Below, piece after piece: positions 32,651 to 41,767 of a stretch of DNA of 64,000 bases (position 1 is the stretch's first letter; every line of letters begins with the position of its first letter). A program made the position numbers and the translations under genes. This stretch comes from an uncultured Flavobacteriales bacterium (GTDB lineage: Bacteria; Bacteroidota; Bacteroidia; Flavobacteriales_F; PHOS-HE28). The DNA is taken from contig CALMPI010000024.1 in the NCBI GenBank assembly GCA_937872175.1, positions 53,810-117,809 of the forward strand, in the 5' to 3' direction. Under the pieces are notes generated by a model that saw nothing but the letters and a program-made list of their open reading frames with translations, made no database searches and had not been told where the DNA came from.

Positions 32651-35600
32651 TGAGCGGGCGCGGCACGGCACATCCGGAGGGCGCGGGCATCGCGGTGCTG
32701 ATCCCCTGCTACAACGACGGCGCCTTCCTGCGCGAGGCGCTCGACAGCGTGTACGCGTCGACCAGCGCCCCGGCGGAGCTGGTGGTGGTGAACGACGGTT
32801 CCGATGATCCGGCCACGCTGGAGCTGCTTGCCACCCTCCGGTCGGAAGGCGTGCGCGTGATCGACCGGCCGAACGGCGGGCTGGCCGCGGCGCGCAACAC
32901 GGGCTGGCGGGCCACCTCGGCCCCCTGGGTGCTCTTCCTCGATGCCGACAACCGGGTGGAACCCGGGATGATCGCGAAGCTGGCGGAGGCCGTGGCCCGG
33001 GATCCGCTGGCGGACGTGTGCTTCACCGACAAGCGCGAGTTCGGGCTCCGCGACGGCGTGGTGCGGCAGCATGCCGACGAGCTGCCACGCCTGCTGGTGG
33101 GCAACCGCATCGACGCCTGCGCGCTCATGCGCCGTGTCCTGCTGGAACGGCTGGACGGCTACGACGAGGCCATGCGCGACGGCTACGAGGACTGGGAGCT
33201 GTGGATCCGGGCCACGGCGGCGGGCGCACGCTTCCACCACATTCCCGAGCCGCTCTTCGGCTATCGGGTCCGGACGGGTTCGCTGCTCTCCCGCGCCGAT
33301 GATCCAGAGGTGCGGGCCCGCATCCTGCGCCATGTGGTGGACAAGCACGCCGAGCTCTATGCGAAGCATGCGGGCACCGTGGCCCTGGAGCTGCACCGCA
33401 TCCAGGCGTACGACCGGTGGTTGCGCGCCGAGCTCGATGCCAAAGCGGAGGCGGCGGGTCGGTCGGCGGAGCTTGCAAGGGCCGAGGCGGCGGACGCCCA
33501 GGCCGCGCTGGACCAGCTGCGCGCCGAGCTGCTCGACGTCCACCGTGCGCTGGCCGAAGCGAAGGATGCCGGGCAGCGGCTGCGCGAGCAGGCCGACCGC
33601 GACGCCGCGCGCATCGCCGAACTGGAGACCGACAAGGAAATCCTGGCCGCCGAGGCCCATCGCCTGGTGGGCGAGGTGGACAAGGCCATGCAGGCGCTGT
33701 CCGCCCAGCGCGAGCACGGTCGCGCCCTGCAGGCGCTCATCGGCCAGTACGAGGCCCGCATCACCGCCATCGAGGGCAGCCGGCTGTGGCGCATGCGCCT
33801 GGCCTACCACAAGATGCGCGCGCTGATGCGCACCTCCAGCGACACCTCCAGCCGGGGCTTCAAGTGGGTGCGCCGCGCCGTCTTCCTCGTCTCCGGCAAA
33901 GGGCGAAGGATCCTGCGGAAGTTCCTGGCCAAGGTGTTCCGCGCCCTCTATCTGCTCACCGAGGAACGCCCCGTGCGCATCCTCGTCGGCGAGCAGCAGC
34001 AGGACCTCTTCGCCGTGCAGGGCGACCCCTACCACCAGTGGATGGCCCGCCACTTTGCGCGGCCCAGCGACCTGCGCGACCAGGCCGAGCTCATCGAGGG
34101 CTTTGCGCACCGGCCACTGATCAGCGTGGTGATGCCGGTGTACGACCCGCCGGTGCACCTGCTCGATGCCGCCATCCGTTCGGTGGTGGACCAGGTGTAC
34201 ACGCACTGGGAGCTCTGCATCGCCGACGACCGCAGCCCCAACGCCGAGGTGCGCCGCTGCCTGGAGCGCTGGATGAAGGAGGACGACCGCATCCGCGTCG
34301 TGTTCCGCAAGGAGAACGGCCACATCGCCCGCGCGAGCAACAGCGCCCTCGACCTGGCGCAGGGCAGCTTCACCGCATTGATGGACCACGACGACCTGCT
34401 GGCGCCGGACGCCCTGTTCCACGTGGTGAAGCGCCTGCAGCGCGACCCCGACCTCGACCTCCTTTACACCGACGAGGACAAGATCGACGAGCAGGGCCGG
34501 CACAGCGAGGCCCACTTCAAGCCACAATGGTGCCCGGACCACCTGCTCTCGCGCAACTACTTCGGCCATCTGGTGGTGCTGCGTACGGCGCTGCTGCGCG
34601 AGGTGGGCGGGTTCCGGCCCGGCTTCGAGGGCAGCCAGGACTACGATCTGCTTCTGCGCGTCACCGAACGCACCGACCGCATCGCCCACATCCCGCGGGT
34701 GCTCTACCACTGGCGCATCCATGCCGGCAGCGCGGCGCGCAGTGAGGAGGTGAAGCCCTACGCCTACGACGCCGCCAAGCGCGCCCTCACCGAGGCGCTC
34801 GACCGCCGTGGCGAACCGGCCGAGGTGGGCTTTCTGGAAGGTTTCCGCGGCTACGGCATCCGCTTCACCGCACCGCTGAAGGGGAAGGTGAGCGTGCTGA
34901 TCCCCACCAAGGACAAGGCCGAGGTGCTGGGCACCTGCCTGCGCTCCCTCTTCGCGCTCACCGACCATCCCGACCTGGAGGTCATCGTCATCAGCAACAA
35001 CAGCCGCGAGGGCGCGCTCTTCGAGCTGCTGGACGACATGGCCGCGCGCGAGCCCGAGCGCTTCCGCTGGTACCGCCATGACGTGCCGTTCAACTTCAGC
35101 GGGCTCATGAACTTCGGCGCGGCCAAGGCCACGGGCGACCACCTCTGCTACCTCAACAACGACACGGAGGTGATCCACGCGGACTGGCTGCGCACCATGC
35201 ACAGCTGGAGCCAGCGGCCCTCCACCGGCGCGGTGGGCGTCAAGCTGCTCTACCCCAACGACAGCATCCAGCATGCCGGCGTGGTCATCGGCCTGGGCGG
35301 CGTGGCCGGCCACACCTTCGTGGGCTACCACAAGGACGGGCCGGGCTACTTCAACTACATCAACACCATCAACAACTACAGCGCGGTGACGGCCGCGTGC
35401 ATGATGGTGGAGCGGCGAAAACTGGAGCGCATCGGCGGCTGGGAGGAGGCCTTCAGCGTGGAGTACAACGACGTGGACCTCTGCCTGCGCCTGCGCGAGG
35501 CCGGTTACCACAACGTGTACCTGCCGCACGTCTCGCTCTACCACTTCGAGTCGCTCACCCGCGGCCACCCGCACATGACCAAGGAGAGCTACGAGCGGCA

Positions 35601-35712
35601 CCTGCGCGAGGTGGCGCTGTTCCAGGAGCGCTGGCGCGGCTACGTGGACGACGACCCCTGCTACAACCCCAACCTGGGCCGCGGCGTGCACGACTGGCAG
35701 TTCGCGTTGTGA
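32650..35712 (+). CDS. large glycosyltransferase with three GT2 domains and a coiled coil
   Basis: A 1020-residue cytoplasmic protein. Domain 1 (~14-225) starts IAVLIPCYNDGAFLREALDSVY and has the metal motif LFLDADN. A charged coiled coil follows at ~255-375. Domain 2 (from ~488) starts PLISVVMPVYDPPVHLLDAA with MDHDDLL. Domain 3 (from ~745) starts KVSVLIPTKDKAEVLGTCL with NNDTEV and ends with the EYNDVDLCLRLREAGY block. All three keep the acidic metal-binding motif, so each may be active, allowing one protein to build several linkages. The ATG at 32650 overlaps the exporter ATPase stop, tying it to export of the product. Confidence 0.92.
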   Translation: MSGRGTAHPEGAGIAVLIPCYNDGAFLREALDSVYASTSAPAELVVVNDGSDDPATLELLATLRSEGVRVIDRPNGGLAAARNTGWRATSAPWVLFLDADNRVEPGMIAKLAEAVARDPLADVCFTDKREFGLRDGVVRQHADELPRLLVGNRIDACALMRRVLLERLDGYDEAMRDGYEDWELWIRATAAGARFHHIPEPLFGYRVRTGSLLSRADDPEVRARILRHVVDKHAELYAKHAGTVALELHRIQAYDRWLRAELDAKAEAAGRSAELARAEAADAQAALDQLRAELLDVHRALAEAKDAGQRLREQADRDAARIAELETDKEILAAEAHRLVGEVDKAMQALSAQREHGRALQALIGQYEARITAIEGSRLWRMRLAYHKMRALMRTSSDTSSRGFKWVRRAVFLVSGKGRRILRKFLAKVFRALYLLTEERPVRILVGEQQQDLFAVQGDPYHQWMARHFARPSDLRDQAELIEGFAHRPLISVVMPVYDPPVHLLDAAIRSVVDQVYTHWELCIADDRSPNAEVRRCLERWMKEDDRIRVVFRKENGHIARASNSALDLAQGSFTALMDHDDLLAPDALFHVVKRLQRDPDLDLLYTDEDKIDEQGRHSEAHFKPQWCPDHLLSRNYFGHLVVLRTALLREVGGFRPGFEGSQDYDLLLRVTERTDRIAHIPRVLYHWRIHAGSAARSEEVKPYAYDAAKRALTEALDRRGEPAEVGFLEGFRGYGIRFTAPLKGKVSVLIPTKDKAEVLGTCLRSLFALTDHPDLEVIVISNNSREGALFELLDDMAAREPERFRWYRHDVPFNFSGLMNFGAAKATGDHLCYLNNDTEVIHADWLRTMHSWSQRPSTGAVGVKLLYPNDSIQHAGVVIGLGGVAGHTFVGYHKDGPGYFNYINTINNYSAVTAACMMVERRKLERIGGWEEAFSVEYNDVDLCLRLREAGYHNVYLPHVSLYHFESLTRGHPHMTKESYERHLREVALFQERWRGYVDDDPCYNPNLGRGVHDWQFAL

Positions 35713-35853
35713 GCAGGCGAGCGTCAGCGAGCATCTGTGCCATCGGCGTTCATCTGTGGACGTTGGCATTCGGCTGGAAGCTCGCGTCTTGAAGTTGGAA
35801 GCTGGTGGCCGCAAACTGGAGGCCGTTGGTCAATAACCGTTCCTCAGATCGAT

Positions 35854-35884
35854 TTGGTTATCGTTTTCCGGGCGAATAGCTTCA
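35854..35884 (+). promoter_or_regulatory. promoter, TTG-N20-TAGCTTCA
   Basis: TTG at 35854-35856 and TAGCTTCA at 35877-35884 with a 20-nt spacer. It would start transcription shortly before the ATG at 35905. The spacer upstream (35713-35850) has two direct copies of CATCTGTG 19 nt apart and otherwise nothing recognisable. Confidence 0.45.
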
Positions 35885-35904
35885 CCGCATCAAACGACCG
35901 GACC

Positions 35905-37429
35905 ATGTGCACACACACCTGTTGTGCGCGGCGTTCGGCGGACCGGATGGGGGGGGGGTATTGGAGTTGGAAGTCCGCTGATCCTCGCGCTTCTTTTCGC
36001 GATCCCTGAAGGGATGAGCGCCCAAGCCCTCAGTGTACAGCTCGACCCCAGCGACCACAACGGCTTCGCCATCTCCTGCTTCGGCGGGAGGGATGGGAGC
36101 ATCGACCTCACGGTTTCCGGCGGCACACCGCCCTACACCTACGAGTGGAGCACGGGTGCCAATACCCAGGACATCTCCGGCGTGGCCGCAGGGTACTACC
36201 GCGTGGCGGTATAAGACAGCGACACGGCCTATGTGGAACGGGAGATCACCCTGAGCGAGCCGGAACTCTTGGTGGGGACAGCCACGGCCTTCGAATACCC
36301 GAACGACTTCAACGTGAGCTGCCACTCGTGCTACAACGGCAGCATCGATGCGGGGGCCATCGGTGGTGTGGCGCCGTACAGTTACGAATGGAGGGACGGC
36401 TCCACCGTGGAGGATCGCAGCGGACTGGGCGCGCGGGACTACACCGTGGTGGTGCGCGATGCCAACGGCTGCGAGGCGGCCGGCATCACCCTGATCCTGC
36501 GCGAACCGCAGCGGAACGACTGGACCATGACCGGGAATGCGGGCACCATCCCCGGGCCGCACTACTTCGGTACCAGCGACAACCAGGATGTGGTGTTCAA
36601 AAGCAATGGGATGGAGCGACTTCGCTTGTTGGCGAGCGGCGAGGTGAAGATCGCCGGGCTTGGCGACGGGCTCCTGCGTGCCAGCGGAGGAATAGTATCC
36701 GTGGCCTCGATGGGTGGAGAACCGTTCGGTGAGGCTGCCCCGTATTGGTCCACATCCGGGAACTGGCTCACCGCTGAGCCCGATCAGTTCCTGGGCACCC
36801 GGGATGCTCATGCGCTTAGCATCCGTACGAACGATGTTCAGCGCATGCTCGTCACCACGGGAGGACAGGTGGGCATTGGGGCCGACCTGAACACCGTACC
36901 CGGCCTGCTTACCGTGCGGTCCGGTGCAGGGGAGTGGATCGCGCTGCAGAATGAGGACAACGGGCAGGACCTGGGGGCCTGGCACTTCACCAACACAGCG
37001 GCCAAGGATCGGCTGCAGATCCGCTATGTGCCTGATGGGCAGAGCGCCACCAGCGACGTGAGCCTGTGGAACAACGGCAAGGTGAGCATAGGGCCTGCGG
37101 CCGTCGGCACCGACCCCGCCTACCGGCTCTATGTGGAAGGCGGCATCGTGGCCCGCGATGTCAAGGTCACCATCCAGCCCTTCCCGGACTACGTGTTCCA
37201 GGCGGACCATCCGCTGCGGTCCTTGCCGGAGCTCGCCGCCTACCTGCGCACCCATCAGCACCTGCCCGGCATGCCCTCGGCCGCTGAAGTGGAGGCCAAC
37301 GGTGGTGCGGAGATCGGCGACCTTTTCGCCCGGCTGCTGCGCACCGTGGAGGAGCAAACGCTGTACATCCTGCAGCTGGAGCAACGCGTGGCCGACCTCG
37401 AAGGGCGCACACAACCTGCAGCGCGATGA
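35905..37429 (+). pseudogene. SprB-repeat surface protein gene, interrupted by an in-frame stop and a poly-G frame offset
   Basis: Two SprB-type repeats and a C-terminal trimer-like tail are encoded in one frame, but TAA at 36212-36214 interrupts it inside the first repeat. On either side the text is continuous (GYYRVAV, stop, DSDTAYVEREITLSEP); the second repeat has an arginine there (VVVRDANGC). The C-terminus (DVKVTIQPFPDYVFQADHPL … YILQLEQRVADLEGR) is the tail found on many Flavobacteriales secreted proteins. The signal peptide ([20 protein letters not shown]) is one frame away from the ATGs at 35905 and 35947, separated by a 10-G tract; only a GTG at 35924 is in frame. Either a decayed or phase-varied gene, or assembly error. 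Confidence 0.75.
35949..35958 (+). repeat. 10-G homopolymer tract at the start of the SprB-repeat gene
   Basis: Ten consecutive G, including the G of ATG 35947-35949. With one G fewer, that ATG reads directly into the signal peptide frame. With ten, it meets a stop at about 36009. Confidence 0.85.
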
Positions 37430-39771
37430 TCAGGCCGGGCGCCTTGTGCATCTGCGGCCTCGTCTGGGCGATGGCCTTCGTAGCCTGGGGTCAGGGCACC
37501 GGCTACGTGCGCGTGGAGGGTGACCGCTTTTTGGACGAGAACGGGAGCCCCTTCTACCCGATGGTGTGCAATTACTTCGTGCACATGCCCTATCAGGGTA
37601 CCCCTCCCGATATCCTGACCTGCCGGGTGGTGCCGGGCTATGGGAATGCCGGTGGTGCCAACGGCTATGGCGCCCAGGGGTTGGAACAGGCCGTGAAGCG
37701 CATCGAGAACGACTTCCGGCAACTGAAGAGCATGGGTTTCAATGCGATCCGCCTGATGGCCATCTTCAAGCTCGATAAACAAGGCACTTGGGTTCGATTG
37801 CAGACCCGGCAACACATTTTTCCTCCCACTTGGGAAGAAGATGACGATGTCAGCTTCTACTTTACTCAGCCCTATTCCAATGACCAAGGTGTTCAGCACG
37901 TCCTGGATCAGATCGAGTTGATCCTCGACAAAGCCGCCCTGGCAGGGTTGAAAGTGATCCTCGTGCCGGTACAGGGCTCCGACATGTTCACCTTATGGGA
38001 TGATGTGATCCGATTGATCGAGTTCCTAGAATTGGTAGGTGATCGGTTCAAAGAACACCCGGCGCTGATGGCCTATGACCTGTTCAATGAACCGGCCTAC
38101 TTCGAGGGGTACAACCACACGAAGGAGTGGATCTGCGAGAAGGTGGCGGCGGTGTACGACGAACTGAAGAGCGCCGACCCGAACCACTTGATCACGGTCG
38201 GCGGTGTGAGCGTGATCGAGATCTTCGAGTGGGACCCGACCATCCTGAAGCTCGATTTCTGGTCGCCGCACCTCTACCCCATCTTCCAGTCCCGGCGCAC
38301 GATCACGTATGCTCAAGCCTTGGAGAACGTCCACAGCCAGCTCACCTGGTTGCAGAACAACATCGGCAGCGCGTGGATCATCGGGGAGTTCGGCTTCGTG
38401 GCGAACGATGGGGAGAACCCGGCCTACGTGTGGGGTACAGAGGCGGAGCAGGCCTCGTTCACGGCGGCCATGCTGCAAATGACGCGCGATGCCGGAGCGG
38501 CCGGCTTCTCCTGGTGGACATTTGGCGATGTGGACCACTACCATGAACCTCCGGTCTTCGACGAAAACACCAACCACCCGGTCGGCACCGAGGGCTACTA
38601 CGCGGATGTGAAGCTGTTCTACGAGAACAACTTCGGGCTGCTGCATCTGGATGATCCAATAAGCTGCGACCCGCAGACCGGCATCTGCGACTATGCGCAC
38701 ATGGAGAAACCGATCGTGTCGGTCTTCGCGAACTACCTGGACCCGGTCACGGGTCAGCCACCACCGCGCGGACCTGCGCTGGTTCCGGGGTTCAACTACT
38801 ACAACCCGGCGTTCCATCCGACCAGCTCGTTGACGATCAGTGGTCAGGTGACCACGACCGCGGCCGAGCCGATGAAGGACGCCGTGGTGAGGGGGGCGAC
38901 ATGGTTGACCTGGGTTCCGAAGTACAACATGCTTGGTAACGCGATCGCCAATACGGGTGGACCATTCTATGACTACTTCATGTCCTTCTCCGATGATCAG
39001 GGAGACTTTGAGTTGATCCCATTCGACTATCATGGAGCGGATATGATGGATGGTACCGAGCTTGCGGATCGTGTCGAATGGTTGGGGACGACCGCCCCTG
39101 CGGCCGAGCGCATCTATCGGGGGTTCGGCTATCCTGTGGTTCAGAACAACCTGACCTATGCCCTGGAGCAGCACTCCTTCCTCCCCCATCGAGTGATCCA
39201 GAACGTCACGCTGCCCATGGGCAGCGGACATACAGACTGGGATGCCTGGGGCTCCATCACCGTCACGAATGTGCAGATCGAGGGGGATGGCAGCACCGGT
39301 GCTTCGGCTGACATCACGGCGCGGCGTACCATCGACCTGGAAGGCGAAACGCACCTGGCCCGGGGCGCCGAGGTCCACATCCACCCCAGCGAGACCTTTG
39401 CCGCGTGCGGGGACCTGGATGGGTTCCGGCGGCCCGAACCCCACGAAGGCACCGAGATCGGTGAAGGCATCCTGCGGGAGCGGTTCATCGACTTGGACTT
39501 CCATCCGCTGGTCGCTGAGCGAGCCAGCCTGCTGGTGATCCCGAATCCTTCATCCGGCCGGGTGACCGTGGAGATCCGCCACGTCGACGCGCTCGACCCT
39601 ACGAAACCCGAGCTGCACCTGGTCGACATGCTGGGGCAGCGCGTGCGGCGGTGGACCGCCGTGACCCGGAACGAACTCGACATCACCGGTCTGGGCTCTG
39701 GTGCGTACAGCCTGATCCTGACCCGCCAAGGCCAGCATGTGGCCACCGAACGCCTTATCCTAACCCCTTGA
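37426..39771 (+). CDS. secreted GH5-like glycoside hydrolase with T9SS type A sorting domain
   Basis: A 781-residue secreted enzyme. The signal peptide (MIRPGALCICGLVWAMAF…GQG) is followed by a TIM-barrel-like domain (~25-400) of cellulase/GH5 style. DLFNEPAYF carries the presumed acid/base Glu222, and IIGEFGF the presumed nucleophile Glu321. A β-rich middle region follows, and the last ~80 residues form a type A sorting domain (VIPNPSSGRVTVEI … GAYSLILTRQGQHVATERLIL), which directs export through T9SS. The ATG overlaps the preceding stop by 4 nt. Parts (about 37740-38060) are less GC-rich than the surroundings, hinting at transfer. Substrate unknown. Confidence 0.87.
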   Translation: MIRPGALCICGLVWAMAFVAWGQGTGYVRVEGDRFLDENGSPFYPMVCNYFVHMPYQGTPPDILTCRVVPGYGNAGGANGYGAQGLEQAVKRIENDFRQLKSMGFNAIRLMAIFKLDKQGTWVRLQTRQHIFPPTWEEDDDVSFYFTQPYSNDQGVQHVLDQIELILDKAALAGLKVILVPVQGSDMFTLWDDVIRLIEFLELVGDRFKEHPALMAYDLFNEPAYFEGYNHTKEWICEKVAAVYDELKSADPNHLITVGGVSVIEIFEWDPTILKLDFWSPHLYPIFQSRRTITYAQALENVHSQLTWLQNNIGSAWIIGEFGFVANDGENPAYVWGTEAEQASFTAAMLQMTRDAGAAGFSWWTFGDVDHYHEPPVFDENTNHPVGTEGYYADVKLFYENNFGLLHLDDPISCDPQTGICDYAHMEKPIVSVFANYLDPVTGQPPPRGPALVPGFNYYNPAFHPTSSLTISGQVTTTAAEPMKDAVVRGATWLTWVPKYNMLGNAIANTGGPFYDYFMSFSDDQGDFELIPFDYHGADMMDGTELADRVEWLGTTAPAAERIYRGFGYPVVQNNLTYALEQHSFLPHRVIQNVTLPMGSGHTDWDAWGSITVTNVQIEGDGSTGASADITARRTIDLEGETHLARGAEVHIHPSETFAACGDLDGFRRPEPHEGTEIGEGILRERFIDLDFHPLVAERASLLVIPNPSSGRVTVEIRHVDALDPTKPELHLVDMLGQRVRRWTAVTRNELDITGLGSGAYSLILTRQGQHVATERLILTP

Positions 39772-39774
39772 GCC

Positions 39775-41463
39775 ATGAGCACGAGATCTTGCCTTACCGT
39801 GGTATTGTTGGTGACGGCCGGTTTAGTTGCGACCGCGCAAGAGTGGCAGTGGACCAAGGGGTTCGGCGCATCCGGCAGCAATGATCATGCGCGGATCGCC
39901 AAGGACACCGTGGGCAACTACTACCTGGGTTGTTCCCTCGCTGGGCTGGTCGTTGGATCGGACACGTTCGGTGGTTTCAATGTATTCGTGAAGTTGAACG
40001 GCAACGGAGAACCCCAATGGGGTGGGGCCCCTGTGCTCACGGGGAATAGCATCTGTTCGGTCCTTGAGGATGCACCGGCACCCTTTGTAGCCGCACACCC
40101 GGCAGGAAACGACGCCTACTTCGCCGGTGAGATCTGCGGTGAGTGGCTTTTTGGCACCCAGCCGGTGAGCGAGTACGGCAATGGCACGCAGATCTTCCTG
40201 GCCCACTATGATGCGAACGGCGATTGCACGTGGGTCAAGATCTTTGGCGGTTCGCAGAGCGACCATGTCGCCGGATTGGAGAGCACCCCGACCGGCGAGC
40301 TGCTGCTGACCTACGCCGGGAGTGCGATGACCGTGGACGGGATCAGTGTGCCCACCGGGGTCTCGATCTTGAAGTTCAACGCAGCGGGCGTCTGCCAGTG
40401 GGCCACAGAGGTACCACTAGGTAGTGGAAGTTATAGCGCTGACATCGCCGCTGTTGAGGATGGCTTCTACCTGGCCAGTATTGCGCTGCAGGGAGCAGGG
40501 CCCTTGCTCACCTTCGATACGGTCAACGTGGACGTGAGTGAACGGAGGTTCGTATTGGTCAAGTACAACTACGATGGCCATGCTTTGTGGGGCAGGAGCC
40601 ATGGAGAGAACATGGTGCACGACCCCAGCCCTTGGATGGGCACCATCACTGCGAACAACACCGGGGTGCTGCTATCCGGCTACATGAGTGCGGATACAGT
40701 GCTATTTGGTACCGACAGCCTCTTCGGTGCAAGTCAAATGTTCCTGATCCGGTTTGGGCCGGATGGGGATTACCTTTGGTCTCTGGTCAGTAGTACGTTG
40801 TTCGGCTACGACATTTGGGCGTCCGATATGACGATGGGCCATGCGGGAGACGCATATGTGCTTTGCCGATTGACTCCACAGCAGCCGAGCACCAACGTGG
40901 ATGTAGCAGGTTGTACGCAAGTATTCGACCAGATCGACTATGATTCGATGTATCTGATCCACCTCGATACAGATGGTTCATGCATTCAAACGGTCCAAGC
41001 GCGCACGAACAGTTTTGGCCCCGGACCCGGTCCGGAGCACGGCAGTTGGTCGCTGGTGCTCGACGGGGCGGAGCAACCGGTGGTCTGCGGCCAGTTCCGC
41101 GGCACGGCGGCCATCGGTAGCACCACCTTGTCGAGCGGGGGCAACAACTACGATGTGTACGTGGGCAGGCTGGACGCGTTGACCGGTGTGGGCGAACAAC
41201 GGGCCCCGGAAGGGCATGACCTGCTCATCTACGCCAACCCCAACCAAGGCTCGTTCCGGATCAAGGTGCCCACCGCGCTGCTGCGCGAGAAAGACCTGCT
41301 CCTGAGCGTGTACGACAGCAGCGGCCGGCTGGTGCGTGCCCAGCAGCTGGACATGAGCGGCGGTGACCCCCGGATGGACGTGTTCGGTGTTGGTCCGGGC
41401 CTTTATCAGGTGACCTTGAGCAAGGGCGACCGGATCTACCACGGGAGCATGGTGGTGGAGTGA
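39775..41463 (+). CDS. secreted repeat protein with T9SS type A sorting domain
   Basis: A 562-residue secreted protein: signal peptide (MSTRSCLTVVLLVTAGLVATAQ), then a β-propeller-like region of repeated units such as WTKGFGASGSNDHARIAKDTVGNYYLGC and VKIFGGSQSDHVAGLESTPTGELLLTYAG, reminiscent of SBBP repeats, and a C-terminal type A sorting domain (YANPNQGSFRIKVP … GPGLYQVTLSKGDRIYHGSMVVE). No catalytic motif was seen. It follows the GH5-like gene by 3 nt and is likely co-transcribed. Confidence 0.85.
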   Translation: MSTRSCLTVVLLVTAGLVATAQEWQWTKGFGASGSNDHARIAKDTVGNYYLGCSLAGLVVGSDTFGGFNVFVKLNGNGEPQWGGAPVLTGNSICSVLEDAPAPFVAAHPAGNDAYFAGEICGEWLFGTQPVSEYGNGTQIFLAHYDANGDCTWVKIFGGSQSDHVAGLESTPTGELLLTYAGSAMTVDGISVPTGVSILKFNAAGVCQWATEVPLGSGSYSADIAAVEDGFYLASIALQGAGPLLTFDTVNVDVSERRFVLVKYNYDGHALWGRSHGENMVHDPSPWMGTITANNTGVLLSGYMSADTVLFGTDSLFGASQMFLIRFGPDGDYLWSLVSSTLFGYDIWASDMTMGHAGDAYVLCRLTPQQPSTNVDVAGCTQVFDQIDYDSMYLIHLDTDGSCIQTVQARTNSFGPGPGPEHGSWSLVLDGAEQPVVCGQFRGTAAIGSTTLSSGGNNYDVYVGRLDALTGVGEQRAPEGHDLLIYANPNQGSFRIKVPTALLREKDLLLSVYDSSGRLVRAQQLDMSGGDPRMDVFGVGPGLYQVTLSKGDRIYHGSMVVE

Positions 41464-41473
41464 GCGGGACCAG

Positions 41474-41713
41474 ATGCAGGTGCGGCCCAACCCCACCACC
41501 GCTGCGGTCACCATGACCTTCACCGACCCCCTCCGCGCGGACAGCTTCTACAGTGTGTACGACGGCCGGGGCCGGCTCCTAGTCCAGCGTCCGCTGCCCA
41601 GCGGCGCCACCAGCGAGGACATCGACCTGGGGCGTTTCGGGCAGGGCGTTTACCTATTGAAGCTCACCGGGCCCGACGGGGTGTTCCACGAGCGGGTGGT
41701 GGTGTCGCCGTAG
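41474..41713 (+). CDS. orphan T9SS type A sorting domain
   Basis: A 79-residue ORF that is nothing but a type A sorting domain: VRPNPTTAAVTMTF, VYDGRGRLLVQ, FGQGVYLLKL, ending FHERVVVSP. It has no signal peptide and no cargo, and lies 10 nt after a gene that already ends in such a domain, in another frame. It is probably the 3' remnant of a lost cargo gene, or a spare tail acquired by recombination. Translation is possible from ATG 41474 but export would not be. Confidence 0.6.
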   Translation: MQVRPNPTTAAVTMTFTDPLRADSFYSVYDGRGRLLVQRPLPSGATSEDIDLGRFGQGVYLLKLTGPDGVFHERVVVSP

Positions 41714-41767
41714 GATGGGTGCGGTCCTGAAGGGCAGCTTACAGCTGGCACCCTGTCCAGCAGCCCC

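Noticed and set aside
32617..35814. 1065-residue minus-strand open frame opposite the three-domain glycosyltransferase
   Set aside because: It is rich in His/Gln/Val/Ala without domains or hydrophobic periodicity, as expected for the antisense of a GC-rich gene with strong third-position bias.
36212..36214. Recoding of the stop as selenocysteine or pyrrolysine in the SprB-repeat gene
   Set aside because: The codon is TAA, which is not used for either amino acid, and no recoding hairpin was noticed.
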